DNA from: Pseudomonas mangrovi
Lineage (GTDB): Bacteria; Pseudomonadota; Gammaproteobacteria; Pseudomonadales; Pseudomonadaceae
NCBI RefSeq assembly: GCF_003052585.1
Contig: NZ_QASN01000020.1
Span: forward strand, 1-64,000
Length of the DNA: 64,000 nucleotides
Direction: 5' to 3'
The notes beneath the pieces are model-generated. The model ran no database searches. It was not told the origin of the DNA and saw nothing but the letters and a program-made list of their open reading frames with translations. This document shows, piece by piece, positions 29,670 to 40,604 of the stretch. Position 1 is the first letter of the stretch. Each line of letters opens with the position of its first letter. A program made the translations under genes and the position numbers.

Positions 29670-30923
29670 ATGTACAGACCCCTGTTTTTTTTCATTGGCG
29701 CACGCTACACGCGGGCCAAGCGTCGAAATCACTTCGTCTCCTTCATTTCCCTGACTTCCATGGTCGGCCTGGCGCTGGGCGTGCTGGTGATGATTCTGGT
29801 GCTCTCGGTGATGAATGGTTTCGATCACGAGATGCGCACCAAGGTGTTGGGGCTGGTGCCGCACGCCACCGTGGAAAGCCCCGCGTTGCTGGATGACTGG
29901 CAGTCGTTGGCAGATGAGGCGCTGAAGGATCCGCGTGTACTGGCCGTGGCGCCGTTCAATCAGGCGCAGGGGCTGCTGACCAACGATGGCAAGGTGCAGA
30001 AGATCCTGATCAATGCGGTCGATCCTGCGCATGAAGGCAAGGTGTCGATCATCGAGCAGTTCATCCTGAACGATGGCAGCCTTCAGGCGCTGCAGGCGGG
30101 TGAGTTCGGCATCCTGCTTGGCGAGCGCGCCGCGACCAAACTGGGCGTTGGGGTGGGCGACAAGGTCACCTTCGTCGCGCCCGAGGTGACGGTCACGCCG
30201 GCCGGCATGTTCCCGCGCCTCAAACGCTTCACCGTGGTTGGAACCTTCAGGGTCGGTGCTGGCGAGATCGATGGTTTCGTCGCGCTTGCGCACCTGGATG
30301 ATCTGGGGCGGCTGCAGCGCTTCAAGCCGGGTCAGGTGCAGGGCATACGGTTGGCGTTCGCCGATCTGTTCCAGGCGCCGCAGCTGGCCTGGGAATTGTC
30401 TGCGCGCCTGGGGCAGGGCGATTACATCGCCCGTGACTGGACCCGCACCCACGGCAACCTGTACCAGGCGATCCGCATGGAAAAGACCATGATCGGCCTG
30501 CTGCTGCTGCTGATCGTCGCGGTGGCCGCGTTCAACATCATTTCCACGCTGGTGATGGTGGTCACCGACAAGAAAGGTGATATCGCCATCCTGCGCACGC
30601 TGGGGGCCACACCCTCCGAGATCATGGCGATCTTCATGGTGCAGGGCAGCATCATCGGTGTGATCGGTACCCTGGTCGGCGCTGTCCTCGGTGTGCTGGC
30701 GGCGCTGAACATCAGCAGTCTGATCGCCGCGCTGGAGAAGGCTCTGGACATCAAGTTCCTCAGCGCCGAGGTCTACTTCATCGACTATCTGCCTTCGCAA
30801 CTGATGTGGTTCGACGTGTTTCTGGTCTGCACGGCCGCATTGATCCTGAGTTTCCTCGCCACCCTGTATCCGGCCTGGCGTGCGGCACGCACCCAGCCCG
30901 CGGAGGCCCTGCGTTATGAGTGA
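29670..30923 (+). CDS. lolC: lipoprotein-releasing ABC transporter permease LolC
   Basis: This 417-residue inner membrane permease releases outer-membrane lipoproteins to LolA with LolD and LolE. An N-terminal helix (about 25-47, [20 protein letters not shown]) is followed by a periplasmic domain to about 265 and three FtsX-type helices with the [11 protein letters not shown] coupling segment near 308-318. The family ending PAEALRYE is present. The stop overlaps the start of lolD. Confidence 0.95.
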   Translation: MYRPLFFFIGARYTRAKRRNHFVSFISLTSMVGLALGVLVMILVLSVMNGFDHEMRTKVLGLVPHATVESPALLDDWQSLADEALKDPRVLAVAPFNQAQGLLTNDGKVQKILINAVDPAHEGKVSIIEQFILNDGSLQALQAGEFGILLGERAATKLGVGVGDKVTFVAPEVTVTPAGMFPRLKRFTVVGTFRVGAGEIDGFVALAHLDDLGRLQRFKPGQVQGIRLAFADLFQAPQLAWELSARLGQGDYIARDWTRTHGNLYQAIRMEKTMIGLLLLLIVAVAAFNIISTLVMVVTDKKGDIAILRTLGATPSEIMAIFMVQGSIIGVIGTLVGAVLGVLAALNISSLIAALEKALDIKFLSAEVYFIDYLPSQLMWFDVFLVCTAALILSFLATLYPAWRAARTQPAEALRYE

Positions 30924-31602
30924 GCAAGCGGTTCTGAGCTGTCGCAATCTGGGCAAGCGCTACGAGGAGGGCCCGCAATCGGTCGTGGTCCTGGCAGGGC
31001 TGGAGCTTGAGCTGCATGCCGGTGAGCGGGTTGCCATCGTCGGCAGCTCCGGTTCGGGCAAGAGCACCTTGCTGAACATGCTCGGTGGCCTGGATACCCC
31101 CAGCGAGGGCAGCGTCTGGCTGGCCGGCCAGCAGTTGTCGGCACTCAACGAGACCCAGCGTGGCTGGCTGCGCAATCGCGCGCTGGGGTTCGTCTACCAG
31201 TTCCACCATCTGTTGCCGGAGTTCACTGCGCTGGAGAACGTCTGCATGCCGCTGCTGATCGGCGGAACGCCGATTCCCGAAGCGAGGGAGCGGTCCTCGG
31301 CGCTGCTCGAGCGGGTGGGACTTGGCCATCGTCTGGCGCACAAGCCGGCGGAACTCTCGGGTGGCGAGCGTCAGCGCGTGGCGATCGCCCGGGCGCTGGT
31401 CAACCGTCCGGCGCTGGTGCTGCTCGACGAGCCGACCGGCAACCTGGACCAGCATACGGCGCAAAGCATCCAGGAGCTGATGCTGGAGCTGAGTCAGTCG
31501 GTCACCGGTACCGCATTTCTGGTGGTCACCCACGATCCGCAACTGGCCGCGCAGATGGATCGAGTCCTGCGCCTGGAAGACGGTCGCCTGGTCGCCGCCT
31601 GA
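30916..31602 (+). CDS. lolD: lipoprotein-releasing ABC transporter ATPase LolD
   Basis: The 228-residue ATPase powers LolCDE. The Walker [10 protein letters not shown] is near 43-51, the signature [15 protein letters not shown] near 146-160, Walker [13 protein letters not shown] near 166-177 and the switch histidine in VVTHD. The ATG at 30916 lies inside the last codons of lolC. Confidence 0.97.
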   Translation: MSEQAVLSCRNLGKRYEEGPQSVVVLAGLELELHAGERVAIVGSSGSGKSTLLNMLGGLDTPSEGSVWLAGQQLSALNETQRGWLRNRALGFVYQFHHLLPEFTALENVCMPLLIGGTPIPEARERSSALLERVGLGHRLAHKPAELSGGERQRVAIARALVNRPALVLLDEPTGNLDQHTAQSIQELMLELSQSVTGTAFLVVTHDPQLAAQMDRVLRLEDGRLVAA

Positions 31603-31662
31603 CAGAGCCTTTCCATGAATCGCGATCACCCAAGTGGTCGCTCTGAGACGGTAGCGTTGCGC

Positions 31663-32901
31663 ATGTTCAAACCGCTTTCGCTGTTCATTGGCCTGCGCTA
31701 TCTGCGCGCCAAGCGCCGCAATCACTTCATTTCGTTCATCTCGCTGACCTCGATGATCGGCCTGGCGCTGGGCGTACTGGCCATGATCGTGGTGCTTTCG
31801 GTGATGAACGGATTCCAGAAGGAGATGAGCTCGCGGATTCTCGGCATGGTGCCGCACGCGACCCTGTTTGGCGCCGAGCCGCTGGACGACTGGCAGGCGC
31901 TGGCCGAGGAAGTCGCGCGACAGCCTGGCGTGACCGGCGTTGCACCTTTCGCCGAGATGGAAGGCATGCTGTCCTACCGCGGAGCCATGCAACCGGTACT
32001 GGTCAACGGCATCGATCCTGCGCACGAAGGCAAGGTTTCGATCATCGACGAACACATGCTGCGCGGTCGCCTCGCCGATCTGCGCCCGGGCGATTTCGGC
32101 GTCGTACTGGGTAGCCTGACAGCACGGCGCTTCGGCCTGGTTCCCGGCGACAAGCTGACTCTGATCGTGCCTGAGGTCGGCTCGGTTCCCGGCGGCATTA
32201 CTCCACGCATGCACCGGCTGACCGTGGTCGGGGTGTTCAAGGTCGGCGCCGAACTGGACGGGTCCCTGGCGATGATCCATATCGCCGACGCGGCGACCAT
32301 GCAACGCCTGCAGCCGGGACAGGTCGCCAGCCTGCGCCTGGCGGTGGACGACATCTATCGGGCTCCGCAGCTGGCGGCCGGCATTGCCGAACGACTGGGC
32401 TATTCGAGCAGTGACTGGACTCACACCCAGGGCAGTCTGTTCGGCGCGATGCAGATGGAGAAGATCATGATCGGTCTGCTGCTGCTGCTGATTGTGGCGG
32501 TCGCCGCCTTCAATATCGTTGCGACCCTGATCATGGTGGTCTCGGACAAGGGCGGGGATATCGCCATCCTGCGCACCCTGGGCGCCACGCCGGGGCAGAT
32601 CATGCGGGTGTTCATGGTGCAGGGCAGCATGATCGGGGTGATCGGTACGCTCATCGGCGCCGTGCTCGGCGTACTGGCCGCACTGGGGGTGAGCGATCTG
32701 GTGGCCTGGCTCGAGCGCTCCAGTGGTCGCGAGGTGTTCAGCTCGGATGTCTATTACATCAACAGCCTGCCGTCCGATCTGCAGAGTGGGGATGTGCTGC
32801 TGATCTGCTCGGCAGCACTGGTGCTGAGCTTCCTCGCCACCCTCTATCCGTCCTGGCGCGCCTCGCGCATTCAGCCGGCGGAGGCGCTGCGTTACGAATG
32901 A
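31663..32901 (+). CDS. lolE: lipoprotein-releasing ABC transporter permease LolE
   Basis: The second Lol permease, 412 residues, has the same topology as the product of the gene at 29670-30923 and is closely similar along its length, showing duplication. The ATG at 31663 gives MFKPLSLFIGLRYLRAKRRN, the conserved start; an upstream in-frame ATG at 31615 would add 16 residues without family support. Neither has a strong ribosome site. The stop codon abuts the stop of the convergent DUF2062 gene with no gap. Confidence 0.93.
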   Translation: MFKPLSLFIGLRYLRAKRRNHFISFISLTSMIGLALGVLAMIVVLSVMNGFQKEMSSRILGMVPHATLFGAEPLDDWQALAEEVARQPGVTGVAPFAEMEGMLSYRGAMQPVLVNGIDPAHEGKVSIIDEHMLRGRLADLRPGDFGVVLGSLTARRFGLVPGDKLTLIVPEVGSVPGGITPRMHRLTVVGVFKVGAELDGSLAMIHIADAATMQRLQPGQVASLRLAVDDIYRAPQLAAGIAERLGYSSSDWTHTQGSLFGAMQMEKIMIGLLLLLIVAVAAFNIVATLIMVVSDKGGDIAILRTLGATPGQIMRVFMVQGSMIGVIGTLIGAVLGVLAALGVSDLVAWLERSSGREVFSSDVYYINSLPSDLQSGDVLLICSAALVLSFLATLYPSWRASRIQPAEALRYE

Positions 32902-33432
32902 TCAGGCCTGGTCGCGCGCGCGGCGGCGTTCCTGACGTTTGCGCCAGCTGCGGCCGACCCACCAGCTCCAGTAGACCCGGGTAAGCAGATAGCCGATCAA
33001 CGCCAGGGCGATGCCTGCGACTATCGATCCCAGGTACAGCGGTTGCCAGTGGCTGGCGAGAATCTTGGTGATCCAGGCGAGGGTGATCTGTTCGGGCATC
33101 TCTACCGCTGGTGTATCCATCAGCCAGGTGCCGAGCATGTAGCTGAAGTAGAACACCGGTGGCATCGTCAGCGGATTGGTAATCCACACCAGGCCCACAG
33201 AGATTGGCAAGTTGCCTCGAGCCGGGATTGCGGTTGCAGCGGCTGCCAGCATCTGCAGCGGCATCGGGATCATCGCCCAGAACAGCCCTATCGCCATGGC
33301 CCGTGCCACTGAGTGCCGGTTCAGGTGCCACAGGTTCGGGTCATGGATCAGCTGGCCCAGAAACCGCAAGGACTTGTTGCCCTTGATTCGATCGGGATGG
33401 GGCATGTAGCGCTTGATGAAACGACGCGGCAT
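32902..33432 (-). CDS. DUF2062 domain-containing membrane protein
   Basis: The 176-residue protein has a basic N-terminus (MPRRFIKRYMPHPDRIK), a long hydrophobic middle with GLFWAMIPMPLQMLAAA, the WITNPLTMPPVFYFSY segment characteristic of DUF2062 and a final helix near 140-160, then a very basic tail. It is an inner membrane protein of unknown function, found at the same place between lolE and comEC in other pseudomonads. The frame is open to 33471, but the ATG at 33432 fits the family. Confidence 0.86.
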   Translation of the reverse strand: MPRRFIKRYMPHPDRIKGNKSLRFLGQLIHDPNLWHLNRHSVARAMAIGLFWAMIPMPLQMLAAAATAIPARGNLPISVGLVWITNPLTMPPVFYFSYMLGTWLMDTPAVEMPEQITLAWITKILASHWQPLYLGSIVAGIALALIGYLLTRVYWSWWVGRSWRKRQERRRARDQA

Positions 33433-33566
33433 GAAGGCTCTCGCAGGCAATTGCGGCGGTATTATGCACATTCGCTGGGGGTTCCGCTCCTCCAGCTTGT
33501 GACAAGTATTTCCGGTCTAGACTCCCCTCCGGAATTACCCTGAAAAGACTCAAGGAGCCGAGTCTA

Positions 33567-35792
33567 ATGCGCATTGCTCTGCTTGCGCTGGCAGCCGGAT
33601 TGCTGCTGCTGCGTTTCCTGCCCCAGTTGCCCGGCGGCGGCGTGTTGGCGGGGATGGCCTGTCTTGCCCTGGCCATGTTGCCGACGCGCCTTTACCCCTT
33701 GTCTTTCTTCCTGGTCGGTTTGAGCTGGGCCAGCTTCAGTGCGTCGCTGGCGCTGGATGATCGCCTCTGCCCCGAGCTGGATGGGCAGACGCTGTGGCTG
33801 GAGGGCAGGGTGGTCGGCTTGCCCGAGGTGGGCGAAGGCGTGGTGCGCTTTCAGCTCGAGGACGCCGTTTCTCGGCGCGCGCAGCTTCCGGAGCGTCTGC
33901 GCCTGGCCTGGTATGGCGGGCCGGAACTACGTGCCGGAGAGCAATGGCGGTTGGCGGTACGCTTGAAGCGGCCGCATGGCGGGGTCAACCCGCAGAGTTT
34001 CGACTACGAAGCCTGGCTGCTGGCCCAGCGGATCGGCGCGACCGGCACTATCAAGCAGGGCGAGCGTCTGGCGCCTGCGGCGGGAGCCGGCAGTTGGCGT
34101 GACCGCTTGCGCCAGCGCCTGCTGGCGGTGCCGGCCAACGGCCGCGAGGGTGGGCTGGCCGCGCTGGTGCTTGGCGATGGCTCCGGGTTGTCGGCTCAGG
34201 ACTGGACGCTGCTGCAGGACACCGGAACCGTGCACCTGATGGTGATCTCCGGCCAGCACATCGCGCTGTTGGCCGGTTTCGTCTATGCGCTGGTGGCGGG
34301 GCTGGCGCGCTTCGGCTGCTGGCCGCGGCAGCTGCCCTGGCTGCCGGCTGCCTGTTGCCTGGCGCTCCTTGCAGCCCTGGCCTACGGATTTCTCGCCGGC
34401 TTCGGTGTGCCGGTGAGGCGCGCCTGCATCATGCTCGGGCTGGTGCTGCTCTGGCGCTGGCGGTTTCGTCATCTGGGCGTGAGCCTGCCGTTCCTGCTGG
34501 CGCTCGATCTGGTTCTGCTGGCCGAGCCGCTGGTGGTCCTGCAGGCGGGATTCTGGTTGTCCTTCGGTGCCGTGGCGGTGCTGGTCTGGGTATTCTCCGG
34601 CCGGCTCGGCAGCTGGTCCTGGCTGCGCAGTTGGGGTCGCGCGCAATGGACGATGGCCATCGGCTTGCTGCCGATGCTGATGGCGTTGGGTTTGCCCTTG
34701 AGCCCGAGCGGTCCTGCGGCCAATCTGCTTGCCGTGCCCTGGGTTGGTCTGCTGGTGGTGCCTCTGGCGCTGCTCGGCACACTGTTACTGCCGGTGCCCT
34801 GGCTGGGAGAGGCATTGCTCTGGAGCGCCGGCGGCATGCTCGAGTTGCTGTTCATGCTCCTGGCTGCGCTGGCGGACCACGCGCCTGCGTGGCTGGCGCC
34901 GCGGATCGCGCCGTTGTGGTGGTGGCTCGGTGCGTTAGGTTGCGTGCTGGTGCTGTTGCCCGGAGGAGTGCCGCTGCGTCTGCCTGGTGCGGTGCTGCTG
35001 CTCGCATTGTTCTTCGCGCCGCAGGAGTTGCCAGCGTCGGGGCGGGTCGAGGTATGGATGCTGGATGTCGGTCAGGGACAGGCGTTCCTGCTGCGTACCC
35101 GCGGGCATGCACTGCTCTATGACGCCGGCCCGCGTCTGGCCGGGTTCGATAGCGGAGAGCGGATCGTTCTGCCGTCGCTGCGTCGCCTGGGCGTGGGTCG
35201 GCTGGATCTGATGCTGCTCAGTCACGCCGACAACGACCATGCCGGCGGCGCGCTGGCGATCCGGAACGGGCTGCTGGTCGCGGCGGTCAGCAGCGGGGAG
35301 GCCATGGCGCTGCCTGCTGCGCTGGCTGCCCGGCCGTGCCGGCACGGCGAGCAGTGGGTGTGGGACGAGGTGCGTTTCACCGTCTGGCGTTGGGATGGGG
35401 CGCGCGACAGCAACCAGGCGTCTTGCGTATTGATGGTCGAGGCCAACGGCGAGAGGCTGCTGTTGACCGGCGACATCGACGCGAGGGCCGAGATGGCGCT
35501 GATTGCTCAAGGCCTCGATCTGCGCGCCAACTGGCTGGTCGCGCCTCACCATGGCAGCCGCACGTCATCGTCTTCGGCATTGCTGGAAGCGGTGCAGCCT
35601 GGCGCGGTACTTATCTCGCGCGGTCGCCACAATGCCTTCAATCACCCGCATCCACTGGTGCTGGCGCGTTACCGGGAGCGCTCGCTGCAGATCTTCGACA
35701 GCGCCGAGCAAGGCGCGGTGAACCTGCTACTGGGTGACTTTTCCCCGGCGCAGGGACTGCGTGAAAAGCCGCGCTTCTGGCGAGAAAAATGA
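33567..35792 (+). CDS. comEC: DNA internalization competence protein ComEC/Rec2
   Basis: ComEC forms the inner-membrane channel for single-stranded DNA during natural transformation. The 741-residue protein has an N-terminal OB-like domain (DUF4131, about 60-170), a multi-helix competence domain with GDGSGL and VISGQHIALL near 205-235, and a C-terminal metallo-beta-lactamase-like domain with LSHADNDHAGG near 550-560. All three parts are present and uninterrupted, so uptake may be functional. AAGGAG lies upstream of the ATG. Confidence 0.95.
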   Translation: MRIALLALAAGLLLLRFLPQLPGGGVLAGMACLALAMLPTRLYPLSFFLVGLSWASFSASLALDDRLCPELDGQTLWLEGRVVGLPEVGEGVVRFQLEDAVSRRAQLPERLRLAWYGGPELRAGEQWRLAVRLKRPHGGVNPQSFDYEAWLLAQRIGATGTIKQGERLAPAAGAGSWRDRLRQRLLAVPANGREGGLAALVLGDGSGLSAQDWTLLQDTGTVHLMVISGQHIALLAGFVYALVAGLARFGCWPRQLPWLPAACCLALLAALAYGFLAGFGVPVRRACIMLGLVLLWRWRFRHLGVSLPFLLALDLVLLAEPLVVLQAGFWLSFGAVAVLVWVFSGRLGSWSWLRSWGRAQWTMAIGLLPMLMALGLPLSPSGPAANLLAVPWVGLLVVPLALLGTLLLPVPWLGEALLWSAGGMLELLFMLLAALADHAPAWLAPRIAPLWWWLGALGCVLVLLPGGVPLRLPGAVLLLALFFAPQELPASGRVEVWMLDVGQGQAFLLRTRGHALLYDAGPRLAGFDSGERIVLPSLRRLGVGRLDLMLLSHADNDHAGGALAIRNGLLVAAVSSGEAMALPAALAARPCRHGEQWVWDEVRFTVWRWDGARDSNQASCVLMVEANGERLLLTGDIDARAEMALIAQGLDLRANWLVAPHHGSRTSSSSALLEAVQPGAVLISRGRHNAFNHPHPLVLARYRERSLQIFDSAEQGAVNLLLGDFSPAQGLREKPRFWREK

Positions 35793-35865
35793 GAACGGCG
35801 GCGGTCGGCGCACCTGCGATCCCATGCTAGAGTTGGCGCCACTTTTTCGAGGGAGTGCATTCAAC

Positions 35866-36498
35866 GTGTGGGAGCTTGTCAAAGCGGGTGGCTGGATGAT
35901 GCTGCCGATAGTCCTCTGTTCCATCGCCGCGGCTGCCATAGTCGCTGAACGTCTCTGGACCCTGCGTGCCAGCCGCATCACCCCGCCGCATCTGCTCGGT
36001 CAGGTGTGGCGCTGGATCAAGGACAAGAAGCTCAACAACCAGAAGCTCAAGGAACTGCGGGGCGATTCGCCGCTGGGCGAGATACTCGCTGCCGGCCTGG
36101 CCAACTCCAAGCATGGTCGCGAGATCATGAAGGAGTGCATCGAGGAAGCGGCCGCGCGCGTCATCCACGAGCTGGAGCGCTATCTCACGGTACTGGGCAC
36201 CATCGCTGCGGTTGCTCCGCTGCTCGGCCTGCTGGGTACCGTGCTGGGCATGATCGAGATCTTCAGCGCCTTCATGGGCAGCGGCATGGCCAACGCGCCG
36301 CAGCTTGCCGGCGGTATCGCCAAGGCGCTGATCACCACGGCGGCCGGCCTGTTCGTGGCGATTCCGGCGGTGTTCTTCCATCGCTACCTGATGCGTCGGG
36401 TCGACGAACTGGTGGTCGGCATGGAGCAAGAAGCGATCAAGCTGGTCGAGGTCGTCCAGGGTGACCGCAACGTCGATCTGGGTGAGGACAAGGCGTGA
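35866..36498 (+). CDS. exbB: ExbB/TolQ/MotA family proton channel subunit
   Basis: The 210-residue protein has three transmembrane helices (about 10-28, 105-130, 150-175) and the family segments GTIAAVAPLLGLLGTVLGM and ALITTAAGLFVAIPA. With ExbD it energises TonB-type systems. The start is the GTG at 35866, giving MWELVKAGGWMM; the frame is open upstream into comEC. It overlaps exbD by four bases. Because no tonB is adjacent, this is likely an auxiliary ExbBD pair in an envelope operon. Confidence 0.92.
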   Translation: MWELVKAGGWMMLPIVLCSIAAAAIVAERLWTLRASRITPPHLLGQVWRWIKDKKLNNQKLKELRGDSPLGEILAAGLANSKHGREIMKECIEEAAARVIHELERYLTVLGTIAAVAPLLGLLGTVLGMIEIFSAFMGSGMANAPQLAGGIAKALITTAAGLFVAIPAVFFHRYLMRRVDELVVGMEQEAIKLVEVVQGDRNVDLGEDKA

Positions 36499-36923
36499 AA
36501 TTTCGACGCAAGTCACGGGACCCGGTAGACATCAACCTGGCGCCGCTGATCGATGTGGTCTTCATCCTGCTGCTGTTCTTCGTGGTGACCACTACCTTCA
36601 CCCGCGAAACCCAGCTCAAGGTCGATCTGCCCGAGGCGGTCAGCGGCAACCCGCCGCAGCCGACCGAGCTCAAACAGCTGGAAATCCTGGTTTCGGCCGA
36701 CAGCAGCTTCTCGCTGAACGGGCGTCAGTTGGCGAAGAACGATCTGAACAGCCTGATGGCCGCTCTGCAGAAGGAATCCCAGGGTGACGCCAGCGTTCCG
36801 CTGATCATCAGCGCCGACGGCCAGGCGCCGCACCAGGCGGTGATCATTGCGATGGATGCGGCTGCCAAGCTGGGCTTCTCCCGTCTGCGCATCACCACTG
36901 TCGAGGCGCAGGCGCAACCCTGA
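36495..36923 (+). CDS. exbD: ExbD/TolR family biopolymer transport protein
   Basis: The 142-residue partner of ExbB has a short cytoplasmic N-terminus, one helix (about 16-36) carrying the conserved [17 protein letters not shown] with the proton-path Asp, and a periplasmic domain. It starts with GTG overlapping the exbB stop, and its own TGA overlaps the ATG of lpxK, so translation of the three is linked. Confidence 0.94.
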   Translation: MKFRRKSRDPVDINLAPLIDVVFILLLFFVVTTTFTRETQLKVDLPEAVSGNPPQPTELKQLEILVSADSSFSLNGRQLAKNDLNSLMAALQKESQGDASVPLIISADGQAPHQAVIIAMDAAAKLGFSRLRITTVEAQAQP

Positions 36924-37921
36924 TGAAGCTGGCCGAGCGGCTGCTCGCAGCCTGGTATTCCGGTCATCCGGCCCTGGTTCTGCTGCGACCGCTCGAGTGC
37001 CTCTATCGCGCGGTTGTGCGGCGTCGGCGTCAGCGCTTTCTCGATGGCTCGAGCCCGGCCTATCGTGCGCCCGTTCCGCTGATCGTGGTCGGCAATGTCA
37101 CCGTCGGCGGTACCGGCAAGACCCCGATGATTCTCTGGCTGATCGAGCACTGCCGCGCCCGCGGTCTGCGCGTCGGCGTGGTCAGTCGCGGTTATGGCGC
37201 GCAGCCTGCGCATCTTCCCTGGCGGGTCGCGGCCGATCAGCAGGCGGCTGAGGCCGGTGACGAGCCGCTGTTGATCGTGCAGCGCACCGACGTTGCGCTG
37301 ATGATCGATCCGGATCGCGGTCGGGCGGTCAGGGCGCTTCTCGCGGAAGAATCGCTGGATATCCTGCTGTCCGACGACGGTCTGCAGCACTATCGCCTGG
37401 CGCGGGATCTTGAACTGGTGCTGATAGACGCCGCGCGTGGTCTGGGCAACGGTCGCTGCCTGCCGGCCGGTCCGCTGCGTGAGCCCATCGAGCGACTGCA
37501 GTCGGTGGATGCGCTGCTATGCAACGGCGCGCAGGCGGACGGCGAGCAGGGGTTTGCCCTGCAGCTGCAGCCTACCGCGCTGGTGCATCTGCGCAGCGGC
37601 CGGCGCGTCTCGCTTGCGCATTTTCCGGCGGGGCAGGCGTTGCACGCGGTGGCCGGCATCGGCAATCCGCAGCGTTTCTTCGCTACCCTCGAAGCGCTAC
37701 ACTGGCGCCCGATTTCCCACGCCTTCGCCGACCACGCCGAATACAGCGCCCAGGCCCTGAACTTCGCTCCCGAGCTGCCGCTGGTGATGACCGAAAAGGA
37801 TGCCGTCAAATGCCGGGCATTCGCCGGCGAGGACTGGTGGTATCTGGCGGTCGATGCGCAGCCCTCGGCAGCTTTTCAGACCTGGCTGGATGAGCGTCTG
37901 GACCGCCTGACTCAGCGCTGA
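36923..37921 (+). CDS. lpxK: tetraacyldisaccharide 4'-kinase
   Basis: LpxK phosphorylates the lipid A disaccharide at the inner membrane. The 332-residue protein shows an N-terminal membrane-associated helix, the P-loop [13 protein letters not shown] near 54-66, SRGYGA near 90, and the DDGLQHYRL signature near 152-160. It is preceded by exbD with overlap and followed by Trm112 and kdsB, an LPS-centred order typical of pseudomonads. Confidence 0.96.
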   Translation: MKLAERLLAAWYSGHPALVLLRPLECLYRAVVRRRRQRFLDGSSPAYRAPVPLIVVGNVTVGGTGKTPMILWLIEHCRARGLRVGVVSRGYGAQPAHLPWRVAADQQAAEAGDEPLLIVQRTDVALMIDPDRGRAVRALLAEESLDILLSDDGLQHYRLARDLELVLIDAARGLGNGRCLPAGPLREPIERLQSVDALLCNGAQADGEQGFALQLQPTALVHLRSGRRVSLAHFPAGQALHAVAGIGNPQRFFATLEALHWRPISHAFADHAEYSAQALNFAPELPLVMTEKDAVKCRAFAGEDWWYLAVDAQPSAAFQTWLDERLDRLTQR

Positions 37922-37963
37922 GCTCAGGCGAGTAAACCCTTTCCCTTCTTCGAGGACTCCTGC

Positions 37964-38149
37964 ATGGACCCGAAACTGCTCGATATTCTGGCTTGCCCGA
38001 TCACCAAGAGCCCGCTGCAGCTGAGCGAAGACAAGAGCGAGCTGATCAGTCGCGCCGCCGGCCTGGCCTTCCCGATTCGCGACGGCATCCCGGTGATGCT
38101 GGAAAGCGAGGCGCGCACGCTGTCCAGCGACGAACGCCTGGACAAATGA
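37964..38149 (+). CDS. Trm112 family protein (YcaR-like)
   Basis: A 61-residue protein of the Trm112 family. It opens with [18 protein letters not shown], the conserved zinc-ribbon-derived start, but retains only one cysteine, so it probably does not bind zinc. It ends with the [11 protein letters not shown] segment. Bacterial members are found between lpxK and kdsB; the role is not settled. It overlaps kdsB by four bases. Confidence 0.9.
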   Translation: MDPKLLDILACPITKSPLQLSEDKSELISRAAGLAFPIRDGIPVMLESEARTLSSDERLDK

Positions 38150-38916
38150 GCATGGCGCAACCCTTCATCGTGGTGATTCCGGCGCGCTATGCCTCCAGTC
38201 GGCTGCCCGGCAAGCCGCTGCAGGACATCGCCGGCAAGCCGATGGTCCAGCATGTCTGGGAGCAGGCACGGCGCAGTGCAGCGCAGCGGGTGCTGATCGC
38301 CACCGACGATGCACGCATCGTCGAGGTCTGCCAGGCCTTTGGGGCCGAGGTGCTGCTGACCCGGGCCGATCACGAATCCGGCACCGACCGTCTGGCCGAG
38401 GTGGCCACTCAATTGGGCCTTGCGACCGACGCCATCGTGGTCAACGTGCAGGGTGACGAGCCGCTGATTCCGCCGGCCATCATCGATCAGGTGGCTGCGA
38501 ACCTTTCGGCCAATCCGCAGGCGGCGATCGCCACCCTGGCGGAGCCGATCCAGGACGCCGAGACCTTCTTCAATCCCAATGCGGTCAAGGTGGTCAGCGA
38601 TTGCAACGGCCTGGCACTGACCTTCAGCCGCGCGCCGCTGCCCTGGGCGCGCGATGCTTTTGCGGTGGACCGCACGCGCCTGCCGGAAGGTGTGCCGCAT
38701 CGCCGGCACATCGGTATCTACGCCTACCGTGCCGGCTTTCTGCATGATTTCGTGGCCTGGGGGCCTTGCTGGCTGGAGCAGAGTGAGTGCCTGGAGCAGT
38801 TGCGAGCGCTCTGGCACGGCGTACGCATCCATGTCGAGGACGCATCGCAGTCGCCGCCCACCGGCGTCGATACCCCGGAAGACCTGGCGCGCGTGCGCAG
38901 GATTCTGGCGCCCTGA
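38146..38916 (+). CDS. kdsB: 3-deoxy-manno-octulosonate cytidylyltransferase
   Basis: KdsB activates KDO as CMP-KDO for LPS core. The 256-residue protein shows [17 protein letters not shown] near the N-terminus, which binds [14 protein letters not shown] with the metal Asp, and RHIGIYAYR. Two starts are possible, ATG 38146 and ATG 38152; the first overlaps the Trm112 stop and is used here. Confidence 0.96.
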   Translation: MSMAQPFIVVIPARYASSRLPGKPLQDIAGKPMVQHVWEQARRSAAQRVLIATDDARIVEVCQAFGAEVLLTRADHESGTDRLAEVATQLGLATDAIVVNVQGDEPLIPPAIIDQVAANLSANPQAAIATLAEPIQDAETFFNPNAVKVVSDCNGLALTFSRAPLPWARDAFAVDRTRLPEGVPHRRHIGIYAYRAGFLHDFVAWGPCWLEQSECLEQLRALWHGVRIHVEDASQSPPTGVDTPEDLARVRRILAP

Positions 38917-39380
38917 TGCGCATCCTGTTTGTCTGCCTGGGCAACATCTGCCGTTCGCCGACCGCCGAGGGCGTGTTCCGCCAGCGGCTGCTTGATGCCG
39001 GCCTGGCCGAGCGGGTGCTGGTGGATTCTGCCGGTACTGGCGGCTGGCACGTGGGCAAGGGGCCGGATGCGCGTACCCAGCTGGCGGCGCGCCGGCGAGG
39101 TTTCGATCTCTCGGCGCTGCGCGGGCGTCAGGTCACGGCCGAGGACTTCCAGCGCTTCGACCTGATCCTGGCGATGGACGAGAGCAATCTCGCTCATCTG
39201 CAGCGTATGCATGTCGGTGCCGCTGGCGCAGAGGTGGATCTGTTTCTGCGTCGCTTCGACCTTTCGCCCGCCGAGGTGCCTGATCCCTACTACGGCGGGG
39301 CAGACGGTTTCGATCAGGTACTCGATCTGATCGAGCAGGGCGCCGACGCGTTGCTCGCCGAGGTGCGTGCGCGGCTATGA
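38916..39380 (+). CDS. low-molecular-weight protein tyrosine phosphatase
   Basis: A 154-residue cysteine phosphatase. The loop C-x5-R is CLGNICRS with nucleophile Cys7 and Arg13; the general acid is Asp123 in VPDPYYGG. It overlaps the stop of kdsB and the start of murB. No tyrosine kinase gene is nearby, so its target is unknown; the position among LPS and peptidoglycan genes is conserved in pseudomonads. Confidence 0.93.
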   Translation: MRILFVCLGNICRSPTAEGVFRQRLLDAGLAERVLVDSAGTGGWHVGKGPDARTQLAARRRGFDLSALRGRQVTAEDFQRFDLILAMDESNLAHLQRMHVGAAGAEVDLFLRRFDLSPAEVPDPYYGGADGFDQVLDLIEQGADALLAEVRARL

Positions 39381-40399
39381 GTCTTTCACCTCTGCAGGAT
39401 GTATCGCTCAAGCCCTACAACAGCCTCGGGGTGGAGGCGCGCGCGCGGCAGTTCGTCGAGGTGCGCGGTGACGACGAGCTGCGCGAAGCGCTACGTCTGG
39501 CCGATGCGTCGACACTGCCACTGCTGCTGATCGGTGGCGGCAGCAACCTGCTGCTCAGCGGCGATGTCGAGGCGCTGGTGGTGCGCATGGCCAGTCGCGG
39601 TCGCCGCATCATTGCCGATGACGCTGCTGGGCAGGTGGTGGTCGAGGCCGAAGCCGGCGAGCCCTGGCACCCGTTCGTGCTCTGGACTCTGGAGCAGGGC
39701 CTCGGCGGACTGGAAAACCTCAGCCTGATTCCCGGCACCGTGGGCGCCGCACCAGTGCAGAACATCGGCGCCTACGGGGTCGAGCTGAAGGATCGTTTTG
39801 TCAGCCTCAGCGCACTGGACCGCCAGACGGGTGAGGTGCGCGAGTTCGATCGCGAGCAGTGCGAGTTTGCCTACCGCGAGAGCCTGTTCAAGCACAGTGG
39901 CGGGCGCTGGCTGATCCTGCGGGTGCGTTTCGCCCTGTCGCGCGCTGCCCGGGTGCATCTGGAATACGGCCCGGTACGCCAGCGGCTGGCGGAAGAGGGA
40001 GTTGCCGAGCCATCGCCGATGGACGTCAGTCGGGTGATCTGCGCCATTCGCAGCGAGAAGCTGCCGGACCCTGCGCAGCTTGGCAACGCCGGCAGCTTCT
40101 TCAAGAACCCGCTGGTGGATGCCGCGCACGCGGCGCGGCTTGCGAGCGAGCATCCGGGTCTGGTCGGCTATCCGCAGGGCGATGGTCGGGTCAAGTTGGC
40201 GGCCGGCTGGCTGATCGAGCAGGCCGGCTGGAAGGGTTATCGCCTGGGAGACGCCGGCGTCCATCGCCTGCAGGCGCTGGTGCTGGTCAACCATGGCAAT
40301 GCCAGTGGTGCTGAGATTCTCGCACTGGCGCGGCGAATCCAGGCCGACATCGCCGAGCGCTTCGGTGTCGAGCTGGAGATGGAGCCCAACCTGATCTGA
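39377..40399 (+). CDS. murB: UDP-N-acetylenolpyruvoylglucosamine reductase
   Basis: MurB reduces the enolpyruvyl group to make UDP-MurNAc for peptidoglycan. The 340-residue flavoprotein is of the shorter type I form. FAD-binding segments include [20 protein letters not shown] and [19 protein letters not shown]; the active site includes YRES and the Ser of [10 protein letters not shown]. It is the last gene of the exbB-lpxK-kdsB unit, with a 4-bp overlap with the phosphatase gene. A 236-bp leader then precedes acs. Confidence 0.96.
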   Translation: MSLSPLQDVSLKPYNSLGVEARARQFVEVRGDDELREALRLADASTLPLLLIGGGSNLLLSGDVEALVVRMASRGRRIIADDAAGQVVVEAEAGEPWHPFVLWTLEQGLGGLENLSLIPGTVGAAPVQNIGAYGVELKDRFVSLSALDRQTGEVREFDREQCEFAYRESLFKHSGGRWLILRVRFALSRAARVHLEYGPVRQRLAEEGVAEPSPMDVSRVICAIRSEKLPDPAQLGNAGSFFKNPLVDAAHAARLASEHPGLVGYPQGDGRVKLAAGWLIEQAGWKGYRLGDAGVHRLQALVLVNHGNASGAEILALARRIQADIAERFGVELEMEPNLI

Positions 40400-40604
40400 C
40401 CCTTTCGCGCCGGTTTTTCAGTCGCGTCGAACCTCTTCCTGCCTGGCGTGCGCGCCTTCCTTCAGAGGGGCTATCTGCGCTAAAACGCGCCGAACAGGGC
40501 GCGTACAGCGGCCAATCCGCCTCTCTGCGACTAAGGTCCATGCCCGTTAAGACCTTGGTCGTATGGTTCGGCTGGCGAGCCGGGGAGTACAAAAAGCACA
40601 CAGA

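Noticed and set aside
28995..30956. A 653-residue leftward reading frame antisense to lolC
   Set aside because: Only the last 193 residues are protein-like (PilZ); the remainder mirrors lolC codons.
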